Source of the DNA: a virus | Reading direction: 5' to 3' (one strand) | IMG/VR virus record: IMGVR_UViG_3300042445_002197 | Location: 1-31,352 of that record | DNA length: 31,352 bases | Shown: piece after piece, positions 13,701 through 20,484 of the stretch | Position numbering within the stretch: the stretch's first letter is position 1 | Layout of the letters: the number at the start of each line of letters is the position of its first letter | The notes under the pieces: model-generated | Told to the model about the DNA's origin: nothing | The model's database searches: none | What the model saw: the letters and a program-made list of their open reading frames with translations, nothing else | Position numbers and translations under genes: made by a program

Positions 13701-15827
13701 TCGGATTGAGCCTGCTGCGGCTAACATTAGTGAATAAATTTCACCCTTTTGCATAGGGGTAACTTCTCGTTTGGCGGCTGCTGCCGCTTTTGCTTCCAGG
13801 TCAGTCGATGGCATGTTGAAACTTCTGATGCTTTCAACTGAAGACTTTAGAGGGTTAAAACCTGATTCACCGATTCGTTCGATAGTGTATCGGGCGCTTC
13901 CTGCGCCACCTAGGATGCCGGCTCGGTAGGTGATTCGGGCGGCTAGCAAAGACAGGGAAATACCTGCGTCTATTAGAGAATCTGCAGTAAGCGAGTCGGC
14001 AGGTAAGGCTTCGTCAATGTTGAAGTTTTTATCTCCACGGATTTCACGCAGACGCTGCCAGTCGTTCGCCAGGTTGTCGGGACCCCAAACTTTACTGGCA
14101 CTGTTTTTCTGCAAGTCTTTTTGGAAACGCTCCAAGAATACGGCTTCTTCACCGCTAGGTTTCTTGTCAATTCCAAGTAAAGTTCTAGGGTTAACTTTTT
14201 TACCCGAGGGGGCACCCTCAACCGCATCGTCTGTTTTCTTTGCACGGCTTGCTCTGAACCCGATAGGTTGTGAAGTTGCTTCATCCAAGAACTGCAGAAA
14301 TTCACGGTTTTCTGGGTTTTTGATGAAGTCATCCCAAACCTTTTTAACTGCTTCGTCGCTGCCTTTAGCGCCACGGGCAGCGTTCTGCAACGCAATACCG
14401 AGCATTGCGACAGGTTTTGCTGCCCGAACTTCAACATCAGGGCGAGAAACACGGTAAACAGGGGCGCGACCAGGAAAACTCTTTGCCACTTCGTCCGCAG
14501 CACGCTGAACAGCACGCTCAACAGGGGTGATGCCGAGGTCTGCTGCTTCTTGTGCAATGGCAGCCTGTGAAGTTTTACCCAACACTGCTTTAAACTTTGC
14601 AGCAACTTTAGGGTCGGCAAAAGACCTTGCGATGTCGTCTAAGTCTTTTGACTGTGAAGAAAGAATGTCATCAACGACTTCTTGAGGCAGGTTTTTGGCT
14701 TCTAGTTCTGCTTTTCTGGTGGCAAGGATTTCATCGGTGTAGTCTTTACCGATCCTTAGAATGTCTTCTTCTAGGAAGTCTGTGTCGTTTAAGTTTTCGC
14801 CTAGTTTTTTTGCGAGACCTGTGCGGAAACCAAACAAGGTTGTTTTTGCGGCTAGGCGGGCTTCGGCTTGTAGGTGGGCTTCTTTAAATCCACGACCCAT
14901 TTCTTTAAGAATGTATAACGCTGGGTTGGTGTTACCAATAGTGTATTTTGGTGCAGGTAGCGGGACAGCGTTTTCTACTCGCTTGCGAAGTTTTTTGCCT
15001 TCAACTTTTTTGAGTGGTTCGTAGAATGGGCGTGGGAGGTTCTGTACGTTTTTTAGAACTTCTGCAGCGTTGCCACCAGATTTTGCGTATTTGGTGGCGG
15101 TTGATACACCTCTGGATAAACCTTTTACGGCTCCACCGATACCTAATGTTGCGAAGGAGGCTGGGTCGAGAACAATGTCTAGGGTTGTTCCTACTGTGTT
15201 TAGTGGAGTCCATTTACCTAATAGGCCGTCCCAGTATGGGGTGTCGTCTAACCAGTTGTTGTTTCTTTTGAATTCTTCGCTACGGAAGATGTCTGTGTAG
15301 GATTCGGGTAGTGGTCGTTTATCGACTGGGTCGATCATTTCGTCGAAGCCTGGGATGACCGAGTTGGCTAGACCTTGACCAAAACCTACTGCCATGTCTA
15401 CGATTGAGGAACCGTACTCTAAAGCAACTTTTCCTACGTCTTGGTCTTCAATTGCAGCCATCACTTCGTCTTGGTGGCTGAAGCCTCGGTCGCTTGCTGT
15501 CATTGCGGCTCGACCGATTCCGGTGATTACTCTGAATGCGTAACCTACGGCCCCTAGTCCGCCTTCGACAACGGATTGACCTAGGTTGTATTCGGGGCCT
15601 TTGGGGGCTGGTGCGATGGCTTCTGCAGATATTGGTAGTCCACCGTCTGCGACGACAGGAGTGATGGGTTGGTTTGGAGCGCTTTGGATGTAGTCGGCTC
15701 TGCTGAGAGCGCTGGAAGGGGCACCATATCTGGCGTTGATAAATTTGGTGACGTTTGCGGGGAGTGCGGTTGGTATCTTGACGGATACTTTTGCGTTTAC
15801 GTCAGGTGCGTTTAGTTTGTCTGCCAT
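7728..15827 (-). CDS. Giant putative internal virion / DNA-ejection protein
   Basis: 2699 residues, the largest gene here, taking a quarter of the window, with AGGAAGG five bases before the ATG. It starts with a Pro/Ala-rich tail (1-80). Gly/Ala-rich hydrophobic stretches follow at about 81-115, 130-165 and 210-250 that could insert in membranes, then very long Lys/Glu/Ala/Leu helical sequence. Near residue 2450 a Trp/Arg segment (GILFYTWRAKTL) followed by LLDRPGP stands out; I associate similar segments with other giant phage virion proteins. Last in the late operon, after nozzle and internal-virion-type genes, it fits an ejected protein like T7 gp16 or the N4 virion polymerase, but no transglycosylase or polymerase motif is evident. 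No frameshift is seen. Structural role inferred from size and position. Confidence 0.6.
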   Translation of the reverse strand: MADKLNAPDVNAKVSVKIPTALPANVTKFINARYGAPSSALSRADYIQSAPNQPITPVVADGGLPISAEAIAPAPKGPEYNLGQSVVEGGLGAVGYAFRVITGIGRAAMTASDRGFSHQDEVMAAIEDQDVGKVALEYGSSIVDMAVGFGQGLANSVIPGFDEMIDPVDKRPLPESYTDIFRSEEFKRNNNWLDDTPYWDGLLGKWTPLNTVGTTLDIVLDPASFATLGIGGAVKGLSRGVSTATKYAKSGGNAAEVLKNVQNLPRPFYEPLKKVEGKKLRKRVENAVPLPAPKYTIGNTNPALYILKEMGRGFKEAHLQAEARLAAKTTLFGFRTGLAKKLGENLNDTDFLEEDILRIGKDYTDEILATRKAELEAKNLPQEVVDDILSSQSKDLDDIARSFADPKVAAKFKAVLGKTSQAAIAQEAADLGITPVERAVQRAADEVAKSFPGRAPVYRVSRPDVEVRAAKPVAMLGIALQNAARGAKGSDEAVKKVWDDFIKNPENREFLQFLDEATSQPIGFRASRAKKTDDAVEGAPSGKKVNPRTLLGIDKKPSGEEAVFLERFQKDLQKNSASKVWGPDNLANDWQRLREIRGDKNFNIDEALPADSLTADSLIDAGISLSLLAARITYRAGILGGAGSARYTIERIGESGFNPLKSSVESIRSFNMPSTDLEAKAAAAAKREVTPMQKGEIYSLMLAAAGSIRDKSVLNILGRIGLPKEALEVVDSARGVDIDKISEALSQVSAQKFTKARQLLSAEADKKTITLDINGKKTVITSKNITKLNDDKIIELMDIALKRNKLRTELVSPADIKKASDYLEQLNAKKIKALIDLDALGLSPNGDAAAIFAAVTRTRSSRMGQLSRSALPKVFAHVEAKSADRQRSEFIAYAYSASRHQYSLEGGRFADHIDMLAQRAGIPLLSTIRKKSEQAAAIVELSKDEAWTEFVTPALLHSVETNTRNIGRQTGNKLSNKVILANEERLIKEAEALYADLLEDVAARKVKLDGWMSGKVLMPQKTYNERLMGGNSVRASDLINPDFPEAVKAAEKALGNTILALDEITRGLVAQLGESLQKTLGGLKRGEKVFVPASGTEVSHVDVARLIQAVKAIPKPKPGKSKEPQQVVAENLIRRVRESNYDRAVNAAARADAKKEAARSLPLSVDLKSLTAFIKQEIRVSETSIERVGANLHARFWHATDMSLAENVVDQALVRREAVARTVTQGELGIEKLSKRKENFEKIVKKLEDAIDADVVKHPVANWDGKASVDDVIANGNPRLFVSWIRNKEIMTSADKDQWATAMKHLINMTKVGRNSPYKSYKDVIDSYLPRKDSKLQPGQINPKTGKPVPTEEQIANILVSLGIKGADKLIKPDKVLGRKDVLEFLSKSRSQLRTFLIGDARTADFFSEIVVPNGDVIRKMMDDLPDDEVTVDQSYELLLTTVNQLKASGQSWIIDLAGAVGGTAVGRYVKGNFGWLGQKPIAKFLEEDILGRQYRSKYSKAKLEQMAAEGEIPENAAYKLNFDKENLYESEKLMFSTLSKIAEDKGFRNVADPRRQQFIAESAIMVLRLRDLWLNARGIYPSSTLTLYGKNELSTLIKATGQKLSNISEEGKRALGNYGSYVTMADIGEVLGPTLFKNMFAVGPMNSIPITSLYSPVRALMMAMHHRKGEWFSEEQARDLLYMMRELMFNDIKTITRGVDDKGNPIGSLVTDEKGLARVTQIIEDVVGVLAKPENAMELFKRHTANATFAFKRLRYDANKISKPIITNLQKMLESNMSGSGTNMQAVIDSAKELNDALGFEQVEPIVEALARLDLNAAIGAKMGPLEMILTKESTDGIVLGAEAKTLKEFQEGLAGSRLDSLKDSRDVIFEDSFAQKIDEAIEMGADDDLLYEIGLNETAGRHNKFSLNFWISAMNNTFKLFANHGMEYTRDALTAIALNTKNTTAQFAEDVTRHVVSIMPKYAADESATGRKVLVDAFKVIQQAPEESLVKALTAMSRLKNLTSEAGKPLAKKVTKREYADLIEDAKLLDDFIGPDDTLLKEAVADVWMFAKTIFGGGQRNLIGRSSNYNEVIMNRIIGELGAGNYREVMEEVVNEAGKKVLQPKRLSDGWKFQKRGNTEDFVNQWKEWDIQNPFDFLVGIHAALRRSEELQTSAASVIDTFGTAIDSITPARARELDLVTIKPLSFPSDGKELIYLLPRGYYIPRQIAAELQELAKFLTGVKHLEKTGPFGRFLLFFQPFQDFMKKASTTYTAKNWIQNTGGGFVWNAIAGGVASPLAYYRSLQILKAMGADVEKIGIDEAEALKAIDKFKVAPALKEFQVRPENDPTVNNSVVIRVGGKDVAISYDAIGKGYVMRAGAVPKTQAGGTDALREAGSSLGKIKRAGLGTRFDTKIAKVAAGRDDWLRVALFTSILQKSSWKTLDDGFKYAAKEVNRIHPQMQGLGYVAQKYLRQGILFYTWRAKTLGTVMMNLLDRPGPILIGLKAQYGIMQSQGAELEQFGDFDPAGLVPSYLRGNMDPTYIDEDGRLRTFTISNPATDLLGTGSWLSGIRFNGYDSPANQIGQSIGATWDRFAIASLPIAASLPLDYFNGKTMDGTPITQGGRWTKETMPVLVEDAFKRLGLGPEHQLAAMLFPQIAGQALRASNVGKTTDQVTKDTNLVILNWLTGLRIKERDTIENRNKGWQEYVATMTDLQQ

Positions 15828-15844
15828 GTTGCCTTCCTACGACA

Positions 15845-15850
15845 AGTATA
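15845..15850 (-). promoter_or_regulatory. Possible -10 box before the giant gene
   Basis: TATACT on the minus strand in the 30-base gap between the 381-residue gene and the giant gene. It would start transcription near 15838, leaving a short leader containing AGGAAGG. No good -35 is visible. The giant gene could therefore have its own promoter in addition to read-through. Confidence 0.3.
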
Positions 15851-15857
15851 GCAGTTG

Positions 15858-17003
15858 CTAGGGGACTATTGACATGTTATTGCCAGGTGAACCAAAACTA
15901 GGAACCTGGTTAGTGTAGTCGCCAGTAATCATTCCTGGGGTTAGTCCAGTTAACTGAGCGTAGCGAGTTAGTATCTGAGGCATTGGCGGGCTACCAATTT
16001 TACCTTGACCATTGCGGACTGCAGTCTGGTAAAGGTCAGTCATCATAGCGTGGTAACCTTCAGAACCCTTAGAGTATCTTGCGGTTGCCTCTCCAGGAGC
16101 CTTCCCGTCAAATGTTGCAGGGCTCTTGTAGGTGGGGCTGTAAAGGCTTCTGTTGATAAACTCGTCCTGTTGTCTGCGGTTGTCAATAAACTTGTTAATT
16201 TCAGGTTTAGTTAAACCGGCTTCAGTCTTTAGGATGTTCTTAAGTTTGTCCGTCTGAATACCCATCAACAGTTTGCCCTCATCCGTAAGTTTACGGACAG
16301 CAACACGAGACTTTTCGGAGCGGATAGCGTTGTTAATGTTTTCGTTAGCGAAGTCCAGGTTTTCTTTCATGCCAGTGGTGATCTGGTTGCGGGTGTTAGC
16401 CACACCAGTCTTCATATTTTGTCCCTGCTGTAACGCTGTTTGCTTCTGTGAAGTTAACAAACCTTGCAAGTTTTGCCCCTGACCGAGCAAAGTTCCCATT
16501 GCTTCGTTCAAAGCGCCCGTAGACTGGTAGTCCCCTAGAGCCATTTCGTTCTCTAAACCTAATTCTCTAGCGCCCTGTGTTCTGCGAGCGTTTTGAGCAG
16601 CAAGTTCTGAAGATAAACCAGCAACCATACCCTGAGTGCGTTCCCCAGCCTGCTGTATTCCTGTGTCGTAGGACTGTTGCAAAGTAACATTGTCCGCTTC
16701 AACGTCAGAAGTTAACTGACCGTACATGTTTTCAACATCGGCACGGTTAGTTTTGTAAAGTTTAGCCTTATCTCTCTTCTGTTGAGTCAACTGGTTGATT
16801 AAACCCATGTTTGGCCCACCAGTTAGGTAAGAATAGTTGCCGTAAGTGTCGCTTTTTGCTGAAAGGTAGTCACCCATCGCTGTTTCGGAGGGGGTGATTC
16901 TGGCAACAGCATCGGCATACGCTTGATTTGCCTTGCTTGTAGCAATGTTTTCAGCGTTTCCTGCGCCAATTCGCCCTAATGAGTCGTCTCTAAGATCAGC
17001 CAT
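15858..17003 (-). CDS. Putative internal virion protein, helical, Gln-rich
   Basis: 381 residues, predicted mainly helical with many Gln, Asn, Ala and Gly (TLLGQGQNLQGLLTSQ, TALQQGQNMKTGVANT) and no Cys or obvious membrane segment. The N-terminus contains a Tyr/Gly stretch (SDTYGNYSYLTGG). The C-terminal ~60 residues are Pro/Gly-rich. Composition and position between the nozzle block and the giant gene resemble the smaller internal-core proteins of short-tailed phages (the gp14/gp15 type), which form the ejection channel with the largest protein. There is no recognisable domain, so the assignment is contextual. Two bases separate it from the preceding gene. Confidence 0.5.
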   Translation of the reverse strand: MADLRDDSLGRIGAGNAENIATSKANQAYADAVARITPSETAMGDYLSAKSDTYGNYSYLTGGPNMGLINQLTQQKRDKAKLYKTNRADVENMYGQLTSDVEADNVTLQQSYDTGIQQAGERTQGMVAGLSSELAAQNARRTQGARELGLENEMALGDYQSTGALNEAMGTLLGQGQNLQGLLTSQKQTALQQGQNMKTGVANTRNQITTGMKENLDFANENINNAIRSEKSRVAVRKLTDEGKLLMGIQTDKLKNILKTEAGLTKPEINKFIDNRRQQDEFINRSLYSPTYKSPATFDGKAPGEATARYSKGSEGYHAMMTDLYQTAVRNGQGKIGSPPMPQILTRYAQLTGLTPGMITGDYTNQVPSFGSPGNNMSIVP

Positions 17004-17005
17004 GA

Positions 17006-17518
17006 TTAACCCTTAATTTCGTTTAGTTTGCGACCGGCTTCGGTGCCAATAAACTTGCTAATAATGTCCCAAATAGCGTTGTTACGCATTTCTTGGTCTT
17101 GAGTATCTGACATTTTATTAGTGTCAAGCAGGTTTTTAAGTTTCTCAGTTTCGCTAAGTTTTGCTTCAGTCGTTGCCTGGAAAGCCCTATCGTCAGCCCG
17201 CACATAACCACCGCTTCTTTGCAGCCCACGGGCAGCATAGTTGTTGGCGATACCTTTGTATGCGTCGATAGCGCTACGGTCAATCTGTTTTAAAGCGTTT
17301 TGAAGAGACAGTGCACCCTGTGTTTCTTGGTAGTTACGGAGGGCTCGGTTGTTTGACAACTGGCTTTCAGTTTGGCTTACCTGTTGCATCTCAGGTATGC
17401 CCAGTGCGTAACCTTGAGAAATTCCAGAACTCGTACCTGTAGCAGGTTTAGGGGCGGTTGCCCTGTTTATACCCTTTGAGCCAGTAATGTTTGGGTCGGC
17501 TTTAATCGAATCTACCAT
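17006..17518 (-). CDS. Putative virion-associated protein, 170 aa
   Basis: 170 residues starting in a one-base overlap with the preceding stop. The first ~45 residues are Gly/Ser/Thr/Pro-rich and probably flexible. The rest is helical with Gln/Asn-rich heptads (QVSQTESQLSNNRALRNYQ) and a basic Arg/Gly stretch (NYAARGLQRSGGYVR). Low complexity and absence of catalytic motifs fit a structural or internal-core component. It forms a cluster with the 73- and 381-residue genes that ends at the giant gene. Family not recognised. Confidence 0.5.
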   Translation of the reverse strand: MVDSIKADPNITGSKGINRATAPKPATGTSSGISQGYALGIPEMQQVSQTESQLSNNRALRNYQETQGALSLQNALKQIDRSAIDAYKGIANNYAARGLQRSGGYVRADDRAFQATTEAKLSETEKLKNLLDTNKMSDTQDQEMRNNAIWDIISKFIGTEAGRKLNEIKG

Positions 17519-17739
17519 TAACTCTTACCGATCTGCGATTTAGGTTTTGCAAACATGCGGGCACTATTCTTACCCTGAACCCATTTTAGCATGGCTGAGT
17601 TCTTTGCGCGCTGTTTCATTGAACGTTCTTTATAACCCTCTTTGTCAAGTTTCATACCTGTGTTAGGTCCTGATACGCCAATACCGTACTGTTTTGGTCC
17701 TGCTGCGTACTTGTTAAATCCTGATCCGCCTACGTTCAT
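17518..17739 (-). CDS. Small basic virion-region protein, 73 aa
   Basis: 73 residues, joined to both neighbours by one-base overlaps. The N-terminal half is Gly/Lys/Tyr-rich (GGSGFNKYAAGPKQYG); the C-terminal half is basic and possibly helical (KERSMKQRAKNSAMLKWVQG). No domain is recognised. Tight coupling to the nozzle gene suggests it is made with the tail genes; it may be a small virion or assembly protein. Confidence 0.55.
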   Translation of the reverse strand: MNVGGSGFNKYAAGPKQYGIGVSGPNTGMKLDKEGYKERSMKQRAKNSAMLKWVQGKNSARMFAKPKSQIGKS

Positions 17740-19292
17740 TATGCTACCTGTCCCATCGTCATTCTACGTCCAGCCTGGATGTACAGGACTAGCCCATCAA
17801 CGGTTGATGGTGAAGTGTATTGTGAGCCATCGTTCTCAAAAGTAACCTCAAATGATGCTCGTTTAAAGGTTTGTTTACCCGAAATTTTTACTACGATTGG
17901 CACAGGGTAGTTGGTTTGCAACCCGTTAATGAACGTTGATTCGGGGGCTCCAATAGGGTTCCAGGTGTTGGCTAACACAGCCGACCAGGTTGATGAAATG
18001 ATTTGACCCCAAGTTGTGCTAGTTGTGTCCCTGTAGTCGATTGGGGTTAGGGTTGCTTTTAGATAGTCAACAATGGTGCCAGCGAACTCCCAGCCGAAGA
18101 GTCGTTTAAATTTGGTTGGTAACCCCATGTCGTATGTTGCGGTACGAATGGTGGAAACAATTGTTTCGGTGTCTGTTAGGTGTTCTAATCTTATTCTTAG
18201 CAGCGTGGTTGCTGTGCTGTCGCCTACTTTTCTTGCCGAAACACCGAAGGCTGTAGTTGGTGACCCTTCGGAGATGATGCTTCCGTAAGGTGCTTCTAAG
18301 AAGTAGTACGGGGACAGTAGGCTGGTCCAGGTTGTCCACGTTGATGTTTCAGTGTTGTAACAGTACGTAATGCCTGAGTTCCAGACGAGCAAGTATGGAC
18401 CGACTTTGGACAAAGTTGTTTTGACGTTCCAGGTTCCTTCGCCTTTAAACTCCACTTTTTGGGTGTTGTTTATTGGGTAATAGTTGTATCCAGCAAAGTT
18501 GTATAACGTTCCGGCATACAGGACGGCGTAAGTGTTATCTGTTTTTGTAACACAGAACTCGTTGTCTACTCCGATAGAAGTAGACAGAGCGCTTAATGAT
18601 CCGTCAGTGGGTTCTGCTGAGGCTCCGAACGCTAAACGCCAGGTTGAGTTGCTGCGGAAGATAAAGATTTCACTGTTTCCTTCGATGAGACGGATCATGT
18701 TCTGTCCGTCACCTTCGCTAACATCAATGAAGTTGCCGACAGGGAACTGGTCAATTGAGGTTCCAGCAGACACTGAAGTGATTTCGCTGTAACGAATGGT
18801 TGAAGTGTTACCTAGGGCGCGGCTAGAAATGTAGATTCTGCCCATCATTGCTAAGATTTGGTTACCTGCAGGCATTGCTGCAACTGTAGTAAAGGTGTAA
18901 CTTCCGCTAATCTTTGACCAGTAGCCACCTGCGCCACCTGTACGAACAAGGTATAAGCGGTTGAGGTAGGTTGTCATGTCGGCTGCCCCGAAAGCCCAAA
19001 TCTCTGTAAAGGTTCCAGCAGAGATGTTGTAAATACTGGTCTTAGTGTCGTTGGCTACAACAACAAAAGCCACTCCGTCTTCGTTGCGGAAGTTGCCAAG
19101 GATGCGCATACGACCAGTTCCTAGTGGGGAAACTGTGGTTGAAACGATTGGCGGTCTGCTAACTACTTTACCGTTTGGGGAAATAACTACGTTGTTAGCG
19201 ATTGAGAGTTCGTTCTCTTCAATGAGGGTAGGGTTGTTGGCGTTATTTAGCCCGCCAGTGAAATTAGATAGAACAACGCCTTCCCTGGACAT
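17739..19292 (-). CDS. Tail nozzle protein
   Basis: 517 residues, almost wholly beta-strand in pattern. It opens with NFTGGLNNANNPTLIEENEL, typical of podophage nozzle or stabilisation proteins (T7 gp12 / P22 gp10 type). Repeated blades of Gly/Thr/Trp/Tyr sequence follow, including NRLYLVRTGG, GNSEIFIFRSNSTWRL and LYAGTLYNFAGYNYYP, suggesting a beta-propeller. A DGLVLYIQAGRR stretch closes the protein. In such phages six copies extend the tail tube below the adaptor and hold DNA in. It directly follows the adaptor gene with a one-base overlap, the canonical order. Confidence 0.75.
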   Translation of the reverse strand: MSREGVVLSNFTGGLNNANNPTLIEENELSIANNVVISPNGKVVSRPPIVSTTVSPLGTGRMRILGNFRNEDGVAFVVVANDTKTSIYNISAGTFTEIWAFGAADMTTYLNRLYLVRTGGAGGYWSKISGSYTFTTVAAMPAGNQILAMMGRIYISSRALGNTSTIRYSEITSVSAGTSIDQFPVGNFIDVSEGDGQNMIRLIEGNSEIFIFRSNSTWRLAFGASAEPTDGSLSALSTSIGVDNEFCVTKTDNTYAVLYAGTLYNFAGYNYYPINNTQKVEFKGEGTWNVKTTLSKVGPYLLVWNSGITYCYNTETSTWTTWTSLLSPYYFLEAPYGSIISEGSPTTAFGVSARKVGDSTATTLLRIRLEHLTDTETIVSTIRTATYDMGLPTKFKRLFGWEFAGTIVDYLKATLTPIDYRDTTSTTWGQIISSTWSAVLANTWNPIGAPESTFINGLQTNYPVPIVVKISGKQTFKRASFEVTFENDGSQYTSPSTVDGLVLYIQAGRRMTMGQVA

Positions 19293-19951
19293 TATTCGTC
19301 CTCTGGAAGAACAACCTTAGTAGGGTAAAAATTTACGTCTACAGTGTTTTCTTGAGTCATTTGGCGGTTCATTGAGTCACGGAAACGCTGGTCTTGGTAA
19401 GACATTGCTTGCCAGTTCTCATCCAAACGGTATGCCTGGCCTAGAACGTAATCCATTACTTGGTTGTAGAAACGGTCAGGAACCTGCAAAAGGTCATTTA
19501 AACCTGTAAGGTTCTGTGGATAAGCAATGTAGTAAAGGGTAAGAGCACCTACACCATTTTCGTTTGCTGAAGGGTAAATGTAGATGTCGCCGTCCCATTC
19601 GTACCAAACCTTAGGGTCGCCTGTGGCTTCCATGTCAGGGTCGTCAGCACTAATGGTTTCCTGAGCCGCCTGGAAAGAGATTGCTTTTAGCGGGACACCT
19701 TTGTAGTGGATTCCTTGAATCTGATATACCGGGCTGTTCTCTGGAAGGGCGTAAAGGGTTTGACCTGCAACAACATCGGATGCTGCGCTACCTTTTAAAG
19801 TCTGGTTACTGCTGGCGATCTCTCGCTGCGCAGCGTTAACCCAACGTAACAAGTCAGCGCTTTTAAGTTCAACTAAAGCCTCATCGCCAAAGATACGTTT
19901 AACGTCTTCGGCTACTTCGTATGCTGTGCGTGTGTAAGATTCTCTAGGCAT
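19292..19951 (-). CDS. Head-tail adaptor / tail tubular A-like
   Basis: 219 residues. The N-terminal helices (YEVAEDVKRIFGD, ADLLRWVNAAQREI) followed by a beta region (LYALPENSPVYQIQGIHYKG, KVWYEWDGDIYIYPS) and a C-terminal helix (DYVLGQAYRLDENWQAMSYQ) match the ring-forming adaptor proteins of short-tailed phages (T7 gp11, P22 gp4 functional class). These dock on the portal and receive the nozzle. It lies between the capsid and nozzle genes as expected and overlaps the preceding gene by eight bases. Confidence 0.7.
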   Translation of the reverse strand: MPRESYTRTAYEVAEDVKRIFGDEALVELKSADLLRWVNAAQREIASSNQTLKGSAASDVVAGQTLYALPENSPVYQIQGIHYKGVPLKAISFQAAQETISADDPDMEATGDPKVWYEWDGDIYIYPSANENGVGALTLYYIAYPQNLTGLNDLLQVPDRFYNQVMDYVLGQAYRLDENWQAMSYQDQRFRDSMNRQMTQENTVDVNFYPTKVVLPEDE

Positions 19952-20411
19952 TTGGGTCGAACAGTAACTTTCCGTTATGGCGGGCGTAATTCATTGTCAG
20001 TCCTAGTTTAGCAACATCTCGGGCTAATTCTCGGCGTTCAGCCAACATTTCTTCTCGTTCTTTAATCTTCATGAACTCATGTGCAGCGTTTAGAGCCTGA
20101 ATGTCATCAATTGAACCACCTGATTGGGTTACGTCTGCCGTAATAATGTCTGCCATAATACGTTCGTCCAGTTCCCATTCCGCATAGTTTTTCAGAACGT
20201 AACGGTCTTGCCCACCGCTAACTACAACAGAGTAAGGTTTGTCTTTGTTGAACTGTGGGTGGCTAGGTTCCAACTTGCGGATATATAGGGTTGGGTCGTA
20301 GTCTGCTAGGACACGGGCGAACCGTTCACAACCTGGCGGGACGTCTCTCATACGGTCAAGTTCGCTGAGGTCTTGAATCATTCCGTTTTGTTTAAAATAT
20401 TCTATAGCCAT
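19944..20411 (-). CDS. Unknown virion-region protein, 155 aa
   Basis: 155 residues, charged and mixed alpha/beta. The N-terminus has a Pro/Cys turn (MRDVPPGCERFARVL) and a beta-like stretch (YSVVVSGGQDRYVLKN). The C-terminal half is a long helix rich in Glu, Arg and Leu (KEREEMLAERRELARDVAKL). It sits between the major capsid gene and the adaptor, where many phages encode a minor head or completion protein, but no family is recognised. A hairpin separates it from the capsid gene, so expression may be lower than that of the capsid. Confidence 0.6.
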   Translation of the reverse strand: MAIEYFKQNGMIQDLSELDRMRDVPPGCERFARVLADYDPTLYIRKLEPSHPQFNKDKPYSVVVSGGQDRYVLKNYAEWELDERIMADIITADVTQSGGSIDDIQALNAAHEFMKIKEREEMLAERRELARDVAKLGLTMNYARHNGKLLFDPNA

Positions 20412-20435
20412 TTGTTACTCCTTGATAAGCCGAAT

Positions 20436-20467
20436 GGGGCATAGGTTACGAGGATCACCTATGCCCC
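20436..20467 (-). terminator. Hairpin after capsid gene, possible attenuator
   Basis: An 11-bp perfect stem GGGGCATAGGT / ACCTATGCCCC with a 10-base loop, 17 bases beyond the capsid stop. It lacks a downstream T-run on the minus strand, so full termination is unlikely. It could attenuate read-through, protect the capsid mRNA end or be a processing site. Confidence 0.5.
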
Positions 20468-20484
20468 ACGCGGGGATTAATCGG

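Noticed and set aside
13973-14620. 215-residue minus-strand frame inside the giant gene
   Set aside because: Same strand but another frame of the giant gene, low-complexity Lys/Gln/Leu, no ribosome binding site or domain.
7728-15827. N4-type virion RNA polymerase assignment
   Set aside because: Size and position fit, but I cannot find by eye the polymerase motifs needed to support the call.
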